A DNA stretch of 64,000 nucleotides from assembly GCA_021324045.1 (NCBI GenBank), contig JAJPJV010000050.1, positions 1 to 64,000 of the forward strand, written 5' to 3'. Of this stretch, positions 44,711-53,309 are shown piece after piece. Numbering within the stretch: position 1 is the first letter of the stretch; every line of letters starts with the position of its first letter. The stretch comes from Actinomycetota bacterium (GTDB lineage: Bacteria; Actinomycetota; Acidimicrobiia; Acidimicrobiales; RAAP-2). A program made the translations under genes and the position numbers. The notes beneath the pieces are model-generated. The model saw only the letters and a list, made by a program, of their open reading frames with translations. It was not told the DNA's origin and searched no databases.

Positions 44711-44772
44711 GTTTCCGCCGGGTCCACCCCGAGCCCCCGAACCAGCAGGACGCCCAGGCTCGCCGCTGGCAA

Positions 44773-46614
44773 TCACTCGACCGTCACCACCTTGGCAAGG
44801 TTGCGAGGCCTGTCGGGGTCGTGTCCGTGGAGGCGAGCGAGACGGTAGGCGAGGAGCTGCAGGGGAACCACGTCGACGAGCGGCGAGATGAGCGGATCTG
44901 CATGCGGCACCCAGAGGACGTGGTCGGCGAGCGCCGCAGTCTCGTGGTCCCCGTCGTCGGCGATCACCACCACCGTCGCTCCACGGCTCGCGACCTCTTG
45001 CACATTGGAACAGAGCTTCTCCCACAAACGGTTCCTGGTGGCAACCGCCACGACGACCGCACCCGGCTCGATCAACGCGATCGGCCCGTGCTTGAGCTCG
45101 CCGGCGGGGTACCCCTCCGCGCGCAGGTAGGCGAGCTCCTTGAGCTTGAGGGCACCCTCCAGCGCCACGGGGAAGCCGACGTGGCGGCCGAGATAGAAGA
45201 AGTCACGGGCATCCGCGAGCGCCTTGGCCACCGCGTCGACGTCCTCGGAGCGCCTGATCGCTTCGCGGACCAGTCCGGGCACTTCGTGGAGCTTGGAGAG
45301 CCACCCCGAAACCTCGGCGTGCGAGAGCGTACCGCGAACCTCCGCCAGCATGAGGGCGAGCAATTCGAGGGCGACCAGTTGGGCGAGAAAGGTCTTCGTC
45401 GCCGCCACGCCCACCTCGGGGCCTGCATGGGTGTACAGGGCAGCCTGCGCCTCCCTCGCCATTGACGAGTCGACGACGTTGGAGACTGCGATCAGACGCG
45501 CACCGCTGTTGCGGGCCTCCCGCATCGCGACAAGCGTGTCGAGGGTCTCACCGGACTGACTGACGCCAACAGCGAGCGTGCGGGCGTCGAGCACGGGATC
45601 GCGGTAGCGGAACTCGCTGGCGATGTCCACTTCCACCGGAAGGCGCGCCCAGTGCTCCACCGCGTACTTGGCCACCATCGCTGCGTGGTGGCTGCTGCCA
45701 CAGGCGATGATGCAGACCTTGTCCACGCTGCGGAGCTCCTCTGCAGACAGCTCTGCGTCGTCGAAGGCAAGCGAACCGTCCGGACCGAGGCGATCGAGCA
45801 ACGTGTTGGCAACGGCGTCGGGCTGCTCCCTGATCTCCTTGCTCATGAAGTCGTCGAACCCGCCCTTCTGCGCGGACTCCAGGCTCCAGGCGACCTCCAG
45901 GGCTCGTGGCTCGACTTCCGCTCCGGCAAGCGTGAGCACTCGGAGCGCACCGGGCCGGAGCTCGGCCACCTCGTCGTCGTCGAGGACGTACAGCTGGCGG
46001 GTCTGCCCGAGGAGCGCGGGGATGTCGGAAGCGAGGAACGCTGCGTGATCCCGGAGACCGACGATCAACGGGGTGGCGCGCCGAGCCGCGACGATGGTCT
46101 CGGGGTCGTCCGCCGAGATGACCGCGATCGCCAGTGAGCCCCGGACGGTCGCGAGCACCGAGCGAACTGCCTCGACCAATGCCAATCCTCGTGCCACTTC
46201 TTCTTCGATGAGGTGCACGAGGACCTCGGTGTCGGTGGCCGATTGCAGCACATGACCTCTGTCGGTCAACGCTTCCGCCAAGGAGAGGTGGTTCTCGACG
46301 ATCCCGTTGTGAACGAGCGCGATCCGACCCGTGCAGTCGAGGTGAGGGTGGGCGTTCTCCACAGAGGGCCGGCCGTGCGTCGCCCATCTGGTATGGGCGA
46401 TCCCCGCTCGGGATCCCTTCGAGGGTGGCCTCGCAACGCCGGCAAGCTCGGCAACCGAGTTGGTGCCGTTCGCCACGCGGACCCGCCAGATGGACCCCCC
46501 GTCGGCGAGCGCGACACCAGCGGAGTCGTAACCGCGGTACTCAAGGCGGCGGAGCCCTTCGACTAGGACGGGCAGCACCTCGTCGAGGCCGGTGCCCCCG
46601 ATGATGCCGCACAT
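44773..46614 (-). CDS. glmS: Glucosamine-6-phosphate synthase (isomerising, glutamine)
   Basis: 613 residues, full length. The N-terminal glutaminase begins with the catalytic Cys2 (MCGIIGGTG) and has RRLEYRGYDSAGVA and AHTRWATHGRPS. Two SIS domains follow (IIACGSSHHAAMVAKYAVE; VGVSQSGETLDTLVA; TKTFLAQLVALELLAL), ending NLAKVVTVE. It makes glucosamine-6-phosphate, first step to UDP-GlcNAc. It is 11 bp downstream of glmM, so the pathway's first two enzymes are co-transcribed. I see no glmS ribozyme in the short gap. Confidence 0.97.
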   Translation of the reverse strand: MCGIIGGTGLDEVLPVLVEGLRRLEYRGYDSAGVALADGGSIWRVRVANGTNSVAELAGVARPPSKGSRAGIAHTRWATHGRPSVENAHPHLDCTGRIALVHNGIVENHLSLAEALTDRGHVLQSATDTEVLVHLIEEEVARGLALVEAVRSVLATVRGSLAIAVISADDPETIVAARRATPLIVGLRDHAAFLASDIPALLGQTRQLYVLDDDEVAELRPGALRVLTLAGAEVEPRALEVAWSLESAQKGGFDDFMSKEIREQPDAVANTLLDRLGPDGSLAFDDAELSAEELRSVDKVCIIACGSSHHAAMVAKYAVEHWARLPVEVDIASEFRYRDPVLDARTLAVGVSQSGETLDTLVAMREARNSGARLIAVSNVVDSSMAREAQAALYTHAGPEVGVAATKTFLAQLVALELLALMLAEVRGTLSHAEVSGWLSKLHEVPGLVREAIRRSEDVDAVAKALADARDFFYLGRHVGFPVALEGALKLKELAYLRAEGYPAGELKHGPIALIEPGAVVVAVATRNRLWEKLCSNVQEVASRGATVVVIADDGDHETAALADHVLWVPHADPLISPLVDVVPLQLLAYRLARLHGHDPDRPRNLAKVVTVE

Positions 46615-46625
46615 GGGGGACGAGG

Positions 46626-47993
46626 CTACCTGAGCGAACCCGCCGCTTTGCCCAAGGTCTCCTCCACGACCGAGCAGAGCCGTCCAGCCGCGCGACGGGC
46701 AACAGCTTCGTCGGTGGCCTCGACCATGACCCGGATCACGGGCTCGGTTCCGCTGGGCCGCAGCACCACCCGGCCGGTCCCGCCCAACTGCGCCTCGATC
46801 TCTGCAACCGTGTCCCAGACCTCCTGTGCCTCGTCGAGCCGGCCAGGATCGCCGACGGCGACGTTGACGAGCACCTGCGGCACGCGTTCGATCAGGCCGT
46901 CGCAGAGCTCGGCAAGAGGCTGCCCGGCGCGCACGACGAGGTCGGCCACGGCCAGGCCGGTCAAGATGCCGTCCCCCGTCGTCGCCAGATCACGGAAGAC
47001 GATGTGGCCGGATTGCTCGCCCCCGAGGACGAGACCCTCGCTCTCGAGGGTCTCGAGCACGGCTCGGTCACCGACCGGTACCTCGCGAACGGTGATCCCA
47101 CGTTTCGTCATTGCCGTGCGGAATCCGAGATTGCTCATGACCGTGACGACGACCGCGTTGCCGGCAAGCCGCCCCTGGGCGGCGAGGTCGCCAGCGAAGA
47201 GCGCCAACAGCACGTCCCCGTCCGCGACCGCTCCGGTGTGGTCGACGGCGACGAGCCGATCGGCATCTCCGTCGAAGGCGAGCCCCAGATCGGCACCGAG
47301 CTCCCGCACCACCCTCGTGAGCTGTCCTGGGTGGCTCGATCCGCACCGATCGTTGACGTTGCAGCCGTCGGGACGGCAGGACAGCGCGGTCACCTCAGCT
47401 CCCAACGACTCGAAGGTGTCGGGCGCGATCTCGCTCGCCGCCCCATTGGCACAGTCGATCACCACCTTGAGGCCCTCAAGGCGACGCCCCTCGAGGGAGC
47501 GACGGAGGTGCTCTCTGTAGTGCGTCACGGCCGAGGGGTCAGGCGAGATCATCCCCACGCGCGCCCCGGTGGGCCGGACGGGAGCGCGCTGCGGGTCGCA
47601 GATGATGGCCTCGAGCTCGCGCTCCACAGCGGCTTCGACCTCGGTCGCGAGCTTGGCCCCGCCAGCAGCGAACAGCTTGATTCCGTTGTCCTCGAAGGGG
47701 TTGTGCGAGGCCGACAGGACCCCCGCAGGTACGCCGCGAACCTCTGACACGAACGCAACGCCAGGCGTCGTCAGCACACCGACATCGACGACGTCGACAC
47801 CCTCGGACGCGATCCCTGCGCAGAACGCGGCCTGCAGCAACGGACCCGAGCGGCGGGTGTCACGACCAACGATGAAGGTGTGGCCGTCGAGCACACGCGC
47901 CGCGGCCCTACCGACCGCCAGGGCCAGTTCGGGCGTCAACTCCGCGTTGGCGATCCCACGGATGCCGTCAGTGCCGAAACGTGGCTGTCCCAC
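46626..47993 (-). CDS. glmM: Phosphoglucosamine mutase
   Basis: 455 residues. It opens with RFGTDGIRGIAN; the phospho-serine loop is SASHNPFEDNG (S96), the metal-binding loop is AFDGDADRLVAVD, the sugar-specificity loop is GGEQSGHIVF, and the phosphate loop is VVLRPSGTEPVIRVM. It turns GlcN-6-P into GlcN-1-P. The start is GTG 47993 (VGQPRFGTDG). It is separated by 72 bp from rpsI upstream. Confidence 0.97.
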   Translation of the reverse strand: MGQPRFGTDGIRGIANAELTPELALAVGRAAARVLDGHTFIVGRDTRRSGPLLQAAFCAGIASEGVDVVDVGVLTTPGVAFVSEVRGVPAGVLSASHNPFEDNGIKLFAAGGAKLATEVEAAVERELEAIICDPQRAPVRPTGARVGMISPDPSAVTHYREHLRRSLEGRRLEGLKVVIDCANGAASEIAPDTFESLGAEVTALSCRPDGCNVNDRCGSSHPGQLTRVVRELGADLGLAFDGDADRLVAVDHTGAVADGDVLLALFAGDLAAQGRLAGNAVVVTVMSNLGFRTAMTKRGITVREVPVGDRAVLETLESEGLVLGGEQSGHIVFRDLATTGDGILTGLAVADLVVRAGQPLAELCDGLIERVPQVLVNVAVGDPGRLDEAQEVWDTVAEIEAQLGGTGRVVLRPSGTEPVIRVMVEATDEAVARRAAGRLCSVVEETLGKAAGSLR

Positions 47994-48065
47994 GTGGCCG
48001 CCCCAAAAGATCCGATGCCTTAGATGATGCCGGGTCCGACGTGCACGAGATGGCCGTCCGGCCTC

Positions 48066-48461
48066 TCAACGCTTGGAGTACTGGGGTGCCTTGCGCGCCT
48101 TCTTCAGGCCGTACTTCTTGCTCTCCTTCTCGCGGGCATTCCGAGTGAGCAGGCCGGACCGCTTCAGGATCGGCCGCAGCTCAGGATCGATTTCGACCAA
48201 CCCTCGTGCAATCCCGAGCCGGAGCGCCCGCGCCTGCCCGGAGATCCCGCCGCCGGTGATCGTGGCATCGATGTCGTAGCGTTCGGCGGTGTTGGTGACC
48301 CGCAGCGGATCGGTCGCAGCCATCCGGTACGACGCAGAGGTGAAGTACTCCTCGAACGCCCGCTGGTTCACCCGGATCACGCCTCCGCCCGGGCGAATCC
48401 GAACCCTTGCAACGGCTTCCTTGCGCCGCCCGGTCGATTGGCAAAGAGGAGCAGGCATCAT
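48066..48461 (-). CDS. rpsI: Small-subunit ribosomal protein S9
   Basis: 131 residues with the S9 signature GGGISGQARALRLGIARGLV and the basic C-terminus ending KAPQYSKR, which reaches the P-site tRNA. GTGRRKEAVARV is represented by STGRRKEAVARVRI at the N-terminus. ATG 48461 or the next Met codon is the start, behind CGAGGTGGA. It follows rplM by 16 bp, the universal rplM-rpsI pair. Confidence 0.97.
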   Translation of the reverse strand: MMPAPLCQSTGRRKEAVARVRIRPGGGVIRVNQRAFEEYFTSASYRMAATDPLRVTNTAERYDIDATITGGGISGQARALRLGIARGLVEIDPELRPILKRSGLLTRNAREKESKKYGLKKARKAPQYSKR

Positions 48462-48477
48462 TCCACCTCGAGACAGC

Positions 48478-48927
48478 TCAGGATCGGGCTGCAGCGCCCG
48501 GTACGCTCATCGGCAGCGGTCGTTGCGCAGCATGCGGATGAAGGGGCCCTGCATACACCTTCAGCTTGCGCAACTGGCGACGGCCGAGCCTGGTCTTCGG
48601 CAACATGCCTCGCACGGCTCGCCGGATCACCTCCTCGGGACGTGCCTCGAGCAGTTCGGCATAGGACCGAGACTTCAGTCCACCAGGATAGCCGCTGTGA
48701 CGGTATGCGAGCTTGGACGACGCCTTCCCGCCGGTCATCACGACCTTGGCGGCATTCACCACGATCACGTAGTCACCTGCGTCGAGATGCGGAGCGAAGA
48801 ACGGCCGGTGCTTGCCTCGCAGGAGCCGAGCGATCTCGGTGGCGAGGCGGCCGAGCACCATCCCCTCGGCGTCGACGACGTACCAGGCTCGATCGATCTT
48901 CTCGGCTTTCGGAGCGTAGGTCTGCAC
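48478..48927 (-). CDS. rplM: Large-subunit ribosomal protein L13
   Basis: 149 residues. L13 features: RAWYVVDAEGMVLGRLATEIARLLRGKHRPFFAPHLDAGDYVIVVNAAKV-type core (key blocks VLGRLATEIA and GDYVIVVNA), YRHSGYPGGLKSRS, and AVRGMLPKTRLGRRQLRKLKVY. The extra C-terminus is short and Pro/Ala-rich. It lies 12 bp after truA and 16 bp before rpsI. Confidence 0.97.
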   Translation of the reverse strand: MQTYAPKAEKIDRAWYVVDAEGMVLGRLATEIARLLRGKHRPFFAPHLDAGDYVIVVNAAKVVMTGGKASSKLAYRHSGYPGGLKSRSYAELLEARPEEVIRRAVRGMLPKTRLGRRQLRKLKVYAGPLHPHAAQRPLPMSVPGAAARS

Positions 48928-48939
48928 GGCGCCGACACT

Positions 48940-49821
48940 CTAATACCGAACGCGGGCCAAGGGGCCCAGCAGGTCACCATAGGAGACCGAGACCAGGCAC
49001 AGTCCACACGCAGGAGCGGGCTTCGGCAACCCCTGGCGCGTACCGGAGCGCAACCACGACAGGACCACCGCGGCGTTCGCCCGCCCCCGGCCGGCCTCGA
49101 CGACGGCCGCGACCAGCGACCGAACCATCTGGTGGCAGAACGAATCTGCCTCGATCTCGAAGGCCAGCAGCTCACCGAGGGTCTCGGTCCCGGCGCGGGC
49201 ATCCCAGCAGCGCTCCCATTGTGCCCGGTGCACGCGACGAACCAGCGGCTGGTCGGGCGTGGCCCCGGGAGGCCGGCGGCAGAAGGCTCGGAAATCGTGG
49301 ATCCCGATGATCGCGTCGCTCGCCGAGCGCATCGCTCGGAGATCGAGCGGGTCCGGTACGTGCCAGGACACCGCGGTGAGCAGCGGATTGGGCAGCGGAG
49401 CGTTCCAGACCAGGTAGCGGTAGGTGCGCGAGATGGCGGAACGGCGGGCGTCGAACCCGGGTGCGACGGCTTCTGCGGCGCGGACCACGATCTCAGGCGC
49501 CAACTGGCGGTTCAACGCGACTTGCAAGTCCGGTCCCTCCATGGGCCGCTCGAGGCCACCACGGCGCGAGAGGCGCAACGCCGCAGGCAAGTCGACATGG
49601 ACAACCTGCCCCTCGGCGTGCACTCCGGTGTCGGTTCTTCCGGCACAGGTGAGCGGGGGTGGCCCCTGGAGGCGAGCAGTGCGGGCCAGTGCCTCGCCCA
49701 GGGTACCCGCAACCGTCCGAACGCCGGGTTGTGCGGCGAAGCCATGGAAGTCGCTGCCGTCGTAGGCGATCACGAGCCGCCAACGACGGGTGGGCTGATC
49801 CGAAGTCGCCGGCCGGACCAT
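48940..49821 (-). CDS. truA: tRNA pseudouridine(38-40) synthase
   Basis: 293 residues. The catalytic Asp is in CAGRTDTGVHAEGQVVH. Other TruA blocks: YDGSDFHGFAAQPGVRTV, FDARRSAISRTYRYLVWN, GIHDFRAFC and ADSFCHQMVRSLVAAVVEAGRG. It modifies the anticodon arm. ATG 49821 (MVRPATSDQ) gives a normal family length; the frame is open further but antisense to and overlapping rplQ. The order rpoA-rplQ-truA-rplM-rpsI is common. Confidence 0.95.
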   Translation of the reverse strand: MVRPATSDQPTRRWRLVIAYDGSDFHGFAAQPGVRTVAGTLGEALARTARLQGPPPLTCAGRTDTGVHAEGQVVHVDLPAALRLSRRGGLERPMEGPDLQVALNRQLAPEIVVRAAEAVAPGFDARRSAISRTYRYLVWNAPLPNPLLTAVSWHVPDPLDLRAMRSASDAIIGIHDFRAFCRRPPGATPDQPLVRRVHRAQWERCWDARAGTETLGELLAFEIEADSFCHQMVRSLVAAVVEAGRGRANAAVVLSWLRSGTRQGLPKPAPACGLCLVSVSYGDLLGPLARVRY

Positions 49822-49853
49822 CGCGCGAGGGCAGGTCGGCGGGTTCAGACCTC

Positions 49854-50207
49854 TTACACCAACTCGATCCGAGCCATCGGCGCGTTGTCGCCAGGACGAG
49901 GACCCAGCTTGAGGATCCGCACGTAACCACCTGGACGGTCGGCGTAGCGCGGTCCGAGCTCCTCGAAGAGCTTGTGCGCCATGTCCTTGTCGCGGATCAA
50001 CGCAACGACCTGACGATGGCGGTGCACCCCTCCACGCCGAGCGGCCGTGATGCACTTCTCGGCCACCGGCCGCATTGCCTTTGCCTTGGCTTCGGTCGTC
50101 ACCAGCGACTCCGCGGCGATGAGCGAGGCGACGAGGTTGCCAAGCATCGCCTTCTGGTGCGCGGCACTCCCCCCCAGGCGACGTCCACGTTTCGGGGTTC
50201 CCTGCAT
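49854..50207 (-). CDS. rplQ: Large-subunit ribosomal protein L17
   Basis: 117 residues with the L17 block GRRLGGSAAHQKAMLGNLVASLIAAESLVTTEAKA (first part GRRLGGSAAHQKAM) and the C-terminal GGYVRILKLGPRPGDNAPMARIELV. It is 41 bp downstream of rpoA, the standard end of the alpha operon. Confidence 0.97.
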   Translation of the reverse strand: MQGTPKRGRRLGGSAAHQKAMLGNLVASLIAAESLVTTEAKAKAMRPVAEKCITAARRGGVHRHRQVVALIRDKDMAHKLFEELGPRYADRPGGYVRILKLGPRPGDNAPMARIELV

Positions 50208-50248
50208 GATGCCTGCGTCTCCTTGATCCTTGCTTTCCTGCGCCGGGA

Positions 50249-51187
50249 TCAGTCCCTTGTCCGCAGCGACAGGCCACGCTCGTCCAGGCGCTGGATGACC
50301 TCGTCGAGTGACTTCTGGCCGAAGTTGGTGATCCCGAGCAGATCGTCGAGCGACCGGCTCACCAGCTCACCGATGGTGTTGATCTGCGCCCGTTTCAAGC
50401 AGTTGCGCGGTCGCTCCGACAGCTCGAGCTCTTCGATGGGGAGATCGAGGTCGGGAGAACCCCCGCTCACCGATCCGGTCTCACCGAGCTCAAGACCCTG
50501 TGGCGATTCTTCGAGGTCAGCCACCAACCCGACGAGCGTCCGGAGCGTATCGCCTGCTGACGCCAGGGCCTCTCTCGGGCTAACCGTGCCATCGGTCTCG
50601 ATGTCAAGGACCAGCCGGTCGAAGTCCGTGGACTGCTCGACGCGAACCGGCTCGACCGAATAGGTCACTCGACGAACCGGGGAGAAGATGGAATCGACCG
50701 GGATTACGCCGATCGTCGACGATCGCTTGTTCCGGTCAGCCGACACGTACCCCCGCCCGCGCTCGACCGTCACATCGACCGCAAGCCGCCCCTTGGCATT
50801 GAGCGTCGCGATGTGCAGATCTGGATTGAGGATCTCCACGTCAGCGGTCGTATGGAGATCTCCGGCAACCGCTTCGCCGGGTCCTCGCTTGTCGAAGCGA
50901 AGCGTCACCGGCTCGTCCGACTCCATCCTGATCAGAAGGTCTTTGAAGTTGAGGACGATATCGGTGACGTCTTCCTTCACGCCAGGAAGGGTCGTGAACT
51001 CGTGCAGCGCCTCGTCGAACCGGAGCTGGGTCACCGCAGCACCGGGGATCGAGGACAGAAGGGTCCGGCGAAGCGAGTTGCCCAGCGTGTGGCCGAAGCC
51101 CGGGTCGAGCGGGCCGATGGCGAACCGCTGGCGGTTCCCCTGCTCTTCGTCGATTGCTTCCACAGTGGGTCGTTGGATGATCAGCAT
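50249..51187 (-). CDS. rpoA: RNA polymerase alpha subunit
   Basis: 312 residues. The N-terminal dimerisation domain has GFGHTLGNSLRRTLLSSIPG; the C-terminal domain has IEELELSERPRNCLKRAQINTIGELV and GQKSLDEVIQRL, the helix-hairpin-helix region that binds UP elements and activators. ATG 51187 (MLIIQRPT) follows GAAGGAGCC; an upstream GTG/ATG at 51220 is less likely. The order rpsM-rpsK-rpsD-rpoA-rplQ forms the alpha operon. Confidence 0.98.
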   Translation of the reverse strand: MLIIQRPTVEAIDEEQGNRQRFAIGPLDPGFGHTLGNSLRRTLLSSIPGAAVTQLRFDEALHEFTTLPGVKEDVTDIVLNFKDLLIRMESDEPVTLRFDKRGPGEAVAGDLHTTADVEILNPDLHIATLNAKGRLAVDVTVERGRGYVSADRNKRSSTIGVIPVDSIFSPVRRVTYSVEPVRVEQSTDFDRLVLDIETDGTVSPREALASAGDTLRTLVGLVADLEESPQGLELGETGSVSGGSPDLDLPIEELELSERPRNCLKRAQINTIGELVSRSLDDLLGITNFGQKSLDEVIQRLDERGLSLRTRD

Positions 51188-51241
51188 TTCGTGGCTGGCT
51201 CCTTCACGGGTGCCCACCATCCCAGGAGGCGGGCACGATGG

Positions 51242-51889
51242 CTACTTCGAATACAGCTCCACGATGAGCTGCTCTTGGATGGGCTCGTCGATGTGCTCCC
51301 GCAACGGCGGATCGAGCACGGTCACGACAAAGCCGTTCTCCGACGCCTCGAGCCACGCCGGACGTTGGCGGTCAAGGGTATCCATGTTGCGCCGGACGGC
51401 GAACATCGTGCGTGAGGTGGACTTCAGGCTGACCGCGTCGCCCTTGCGGACCCGGAAGCTCGGGATCGTCACGCGCTTGCCGTTCACCAAGACGTGGCCA
51501 TGGCGAACGAACTGACGAGCCTGGCGCCGGCTCGCACCCCAGCCCGCGCGGAAGACGACGTTGTCAAGGCGCATTTCGAGCATGCGCAGGAGGTTCTCGC
51601 CGGTGATCCCCGGCTGGCGGTTGGCCTCGAGGTACAGGTTCCGGAACTGCTGTTCGAGAACGCCGTAGATGCGGCGCGCCTTCTGCTTCTCGCGCAGCTG
51701 GGCCAAGTACTCCGAACCCTGGCGCAACCGGTCACGGCCGTGCTCCCCGGGCGGGTACGCGCGGCTGTGCCGATCGGTCACCGCCTCTGAGACGGGACAC
51801 TTGAGGGAATAGCAGCGCTCGCCCTTCAAGAAGAGCTTCGTGCGCTCCCGCCGACACTGCCGGCACACTGGTCCAAGGTACCGAGCCAT
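51242..51889 (-). CDS. rpsD: Small-subunit ribosomal protein S4, zinc-type
   Basis: 215 residues. The N-terminus carries a four-cysteine knuckle (C9, C12, C26, C31), so this is the zinc-binding (C+) form. S4 domain: MLEMRLDNVVFRAGWGASRRQARQFV region with RQARQFVRHGHVLVNGKRV. It starts 30S assembly. ATG 51889 lies 8 bp after the rpsK stop. Confidence 0.97.
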   Translation of the reverse strand: MARYLGPVCRQCRRERTKLFLKGERCYSLKCPVSEAVTDRHSRAYPPGEHGRDRLRQGSEYLAQLREKQKARRIYGVLEQQFRNLYLEANRQPGITGENLLRMLEMRLDNVVFRAGWGASRRQARQFVRHGHVLVNGKRVTIPSFRVRKGDAVSLKSTSRTMFAVRRNMDTLDRQRPAWLEASENGFVVTVLDPPLREHIDEPIQEQLIVELYSK

Positions 51890-51897
51890 CCCGACCC

Positions 51898-52302
51898 TCA
51901 GACCCGGCGCCGCTTCTTGGGGCGGCAGCCATTGTGCGGGATGGGTGTGACGTCTTTGATGCCGGCAACCTCGAGGCCGGTGGCCGCCAAGGAGCGGATT
52001 GCGGTCTCGCGACCCGAACCGGGGCCCCGCACCAGGACGTCGACCTTGCGGACCCCGTGTTCCATCGCCCGCCGGGCGCACGCCTCCGCGGCGAGCTGCG
52101 CCGCGAACGGCGTCGACTTGCGCGATCCCTTGAAGCCGACGTTGCCCGCCGACGCCCAGGAGATGACGTTGCCCTGGGGGTCGGCGATCGTCACCACGGT
52201 GTTGTTGAACGAGCTCTTGATGTGGGCCACGGCATAGGGGATGTTCTTGCGGTCGCGCCGCCGCGGCCGGCGCGCTTGCTGCTTGGTCGTCCTCGGTGGC
52301 AT
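51898..52302 (-). CDS. rpsK: Small-subunit ribosomal protein S11
   Basis: 134 residues. S11 blocks: [38 protein letters not shown], and [15 protein letters not shown], ending with [18 protein letters not shown]. The Arg/Lys-rich N-terminus is normal for actinobacteria. It is adjacent to the rpsM stop, with no intergenic gap. Confidence 0.97.
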   Translation of the reverse strand: MPPRTTKQQARRPRRRDRKNIPYAVAHIKSSFNNTVVTIADPQGNVISWASAGNVGFKGSRKSTPFAAQLAAEACARRAMEHGVRKVDVLVRGPGSGRETAIRSLAATGLEVAGIKDVTPIPHNGCRPKKRRRV

Positions 52303-52680
52303 TTACCTGCGAACCTTCTTCTTCCCTGCAACCGTCTTCTTCGGTCCCTTGCGAGTCCTGGCATTGGTGTGCGTCCGCTGCCCGTGGACCGGCAGGCCAC
52401 GACGATGGCGAATCCCTTGGTAACAGTTGATGTCGATCTTGCGGTTGATGTTCTGGGAGACATCCCGACGAAGATCACCTTCGACACGGAGATTGGCGTC
52501 GATGTAGCTGCGGAGTCGCACGACCTCCTCATCGGTGAGGTCTCGGACCCGGGTGTTCGGATCGACCCCGGTATTGGCGCAGACCTGCTTGGCGATAGTG
52601 GGTCCGATGCCGTAGATGTAGGTCAGCGACACCTCGAGCCGCTTCTCACGTGGGATGTCCACTCCGGCAATGCGAGCCAA
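52303..52680 (-). CDS. rpsM: Small-subunit ribosomal protein S13
   Basis: 125 residues: [24 protein letters not shown] at the start, then the helix-turn region and the basic tail [26 protein letters not shown]. The start codon is TTG 52680 ([10 protein letters not shown]), since no ATG or GTG is near the conserved N-terminus and GGAGG lies 7 nt before. It sits between rpmJ and rpsK. Confidence 0.97.
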   Translation of the reverse strand: MARIAGVDIPREKRLEVSLTYIYGIGPTIAKQVCANTGVDPNTRVRDLTDEEVVRLRSYIDANLRVEGDLRRDVSQNINRKIDINCYQGIRHRRGLPVHGQRTHTNARTRKGPKKTVAGKKKVRR

Positions 52681-52687
52681 TCTGGGG

Positions 52688-52692
52688 CCTCC
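52688..52692 (-). promoter_or_regulatory. Shine-Dalgarno sequence of rpsM
   Basis: GGAGG on the minus strand, 7 nt before TTG 52680. It supports the TTG start of rpsM. Confidence 0.8.
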
Positions 52693-52703
52693 GTCGACCG
52701 GGC

Positions 52704-52817
52704 TCAGCCCTGCCGCTGCTTGTGCCGCGGGTTCGCGCAGATCACGACAACGCGGCCGTGACGCCGAATGACCTTGCACTTCTCGCAGATCGGCTTCACG
52801 CTGGGCCGAACCTTCAT
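52704..52817 (-). CDS. rpmJ: Large-subunit ribosomal protein L36
   Basis: 37 residues, [19 protein letters not shown] then [18 protein letters not shown]. It has the zinc ligands C11, C14, C27 and H32, so it is the zinc-containing form. ATG 52817 follows GAGGAG directly. It lies between infA and rpsM, as usual. Confidence 0.96.
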   Translation of the reverse strand: MKVRPSVKPICEKCKVIRRHGRVVVICANPRHKQRQG

Positions 52818-52858
52818 CTCCTCAAAACACCTCCTGTACCGGTCCGCTGACCACGGAG

Positions 52859-53083
52859 TCACTTGTACCGGTACGTGATCCGCCCGCGAGTCAGGTCGTA
52901 GGGCGTGATCTCCACCTGCACCCGATCACCGGGCAGGATGCGAATCCGGTGCATTCGCATCTTCCCCGAGCTGTGGGCCAGCACCTTGTGTCCGTTCTCG
53001 AGCTCGACTCGGAACATGGCATTCGGCAACGGCTCCACCACCGTCCCCTCGAGCACGATGGCATCTTCCTTGGGCTTGGGCAG
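52859..53083 (-). CDS. infA: Translation initiation factor IF-1
   Basis: 74 residues, an OB-fold that blocks the ribosomal A site during initiation. Family blocks: [31 protein letters not shown]-type core ([17 protein letters not shown]), [13 protein letters not shown] and [13 protein letters not shown]. The start appears to be CTG 53083 ([10 protein letters not shown]). It has GAGGAGG five nt upstream, and in-frame codons further upstream give no ATG, GTG or TTG for about 34 codons. A CTG start is rare. Its gene is 41 bp upstream of rpmJ. Confidence 0.93.
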   Translation of the reverse strand: MPKPKEDAIVLEGTVVEPLPNAMFRVELENGHKVLAHSSGKMRMHRIRILPGDRVQVEITPYDLTRGRITYRYK

Positions 53084-53087
53084 GTAG

Positions 53088-53094
53088 CCTCCTC
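53088..53094 (-). promoter_or_regulatory. Shine-Dalgarno sequence of infA (CTG start)
   Basis: GAGGAGG on the minus strand, 4 nt before CTG 53083. This strong site makes CTG the best available start of infA. Confidence 0.75.
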
Positions 53095-53236
53095 GATCCT
53101 CTTCCGCTACTCGGTGCCCGACAACCGCACCCCGAAGACCCCAAGAGGTCCGCGCTGCCGAGTACGCCCGAGGCGCTCGACAGCCTTTCACCGGTCGCAA
53201 CCGGCGCCTGCCGAGATGCAGGGCACGAGCTCAGTC

Positions 53237-53242
53237 ATTTTA
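53237..53242 (-). promoter_or_regulatory. Possible -10 element upstream of infA
   Basis: TAAAAT on the minus strand (in GATAAAATGACT) stands out as an AT-rich patch in the 226-bp gap between map and infA. No good -35 is visible, so this is only a candidate promoter of the infA-rpmJ-rpsM-rpsK-rpsD-rpoA group. Confidence 0.25.
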
Positions 53243-53309
53243 TCGCAGTCCGCGACCCCTGATGCCCTCCATCCCCGGACCCTCGACGCCGGGATCCGAG
53301 GGACCGGCT

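Noticed and set aside
46615-46625. Searched for a glmS ribozyme upstream of glmS
   Set aside because: The gap between glmM and glmS is only 11 bp, too short for a ribozyme; the genes are simply co-transcribed.
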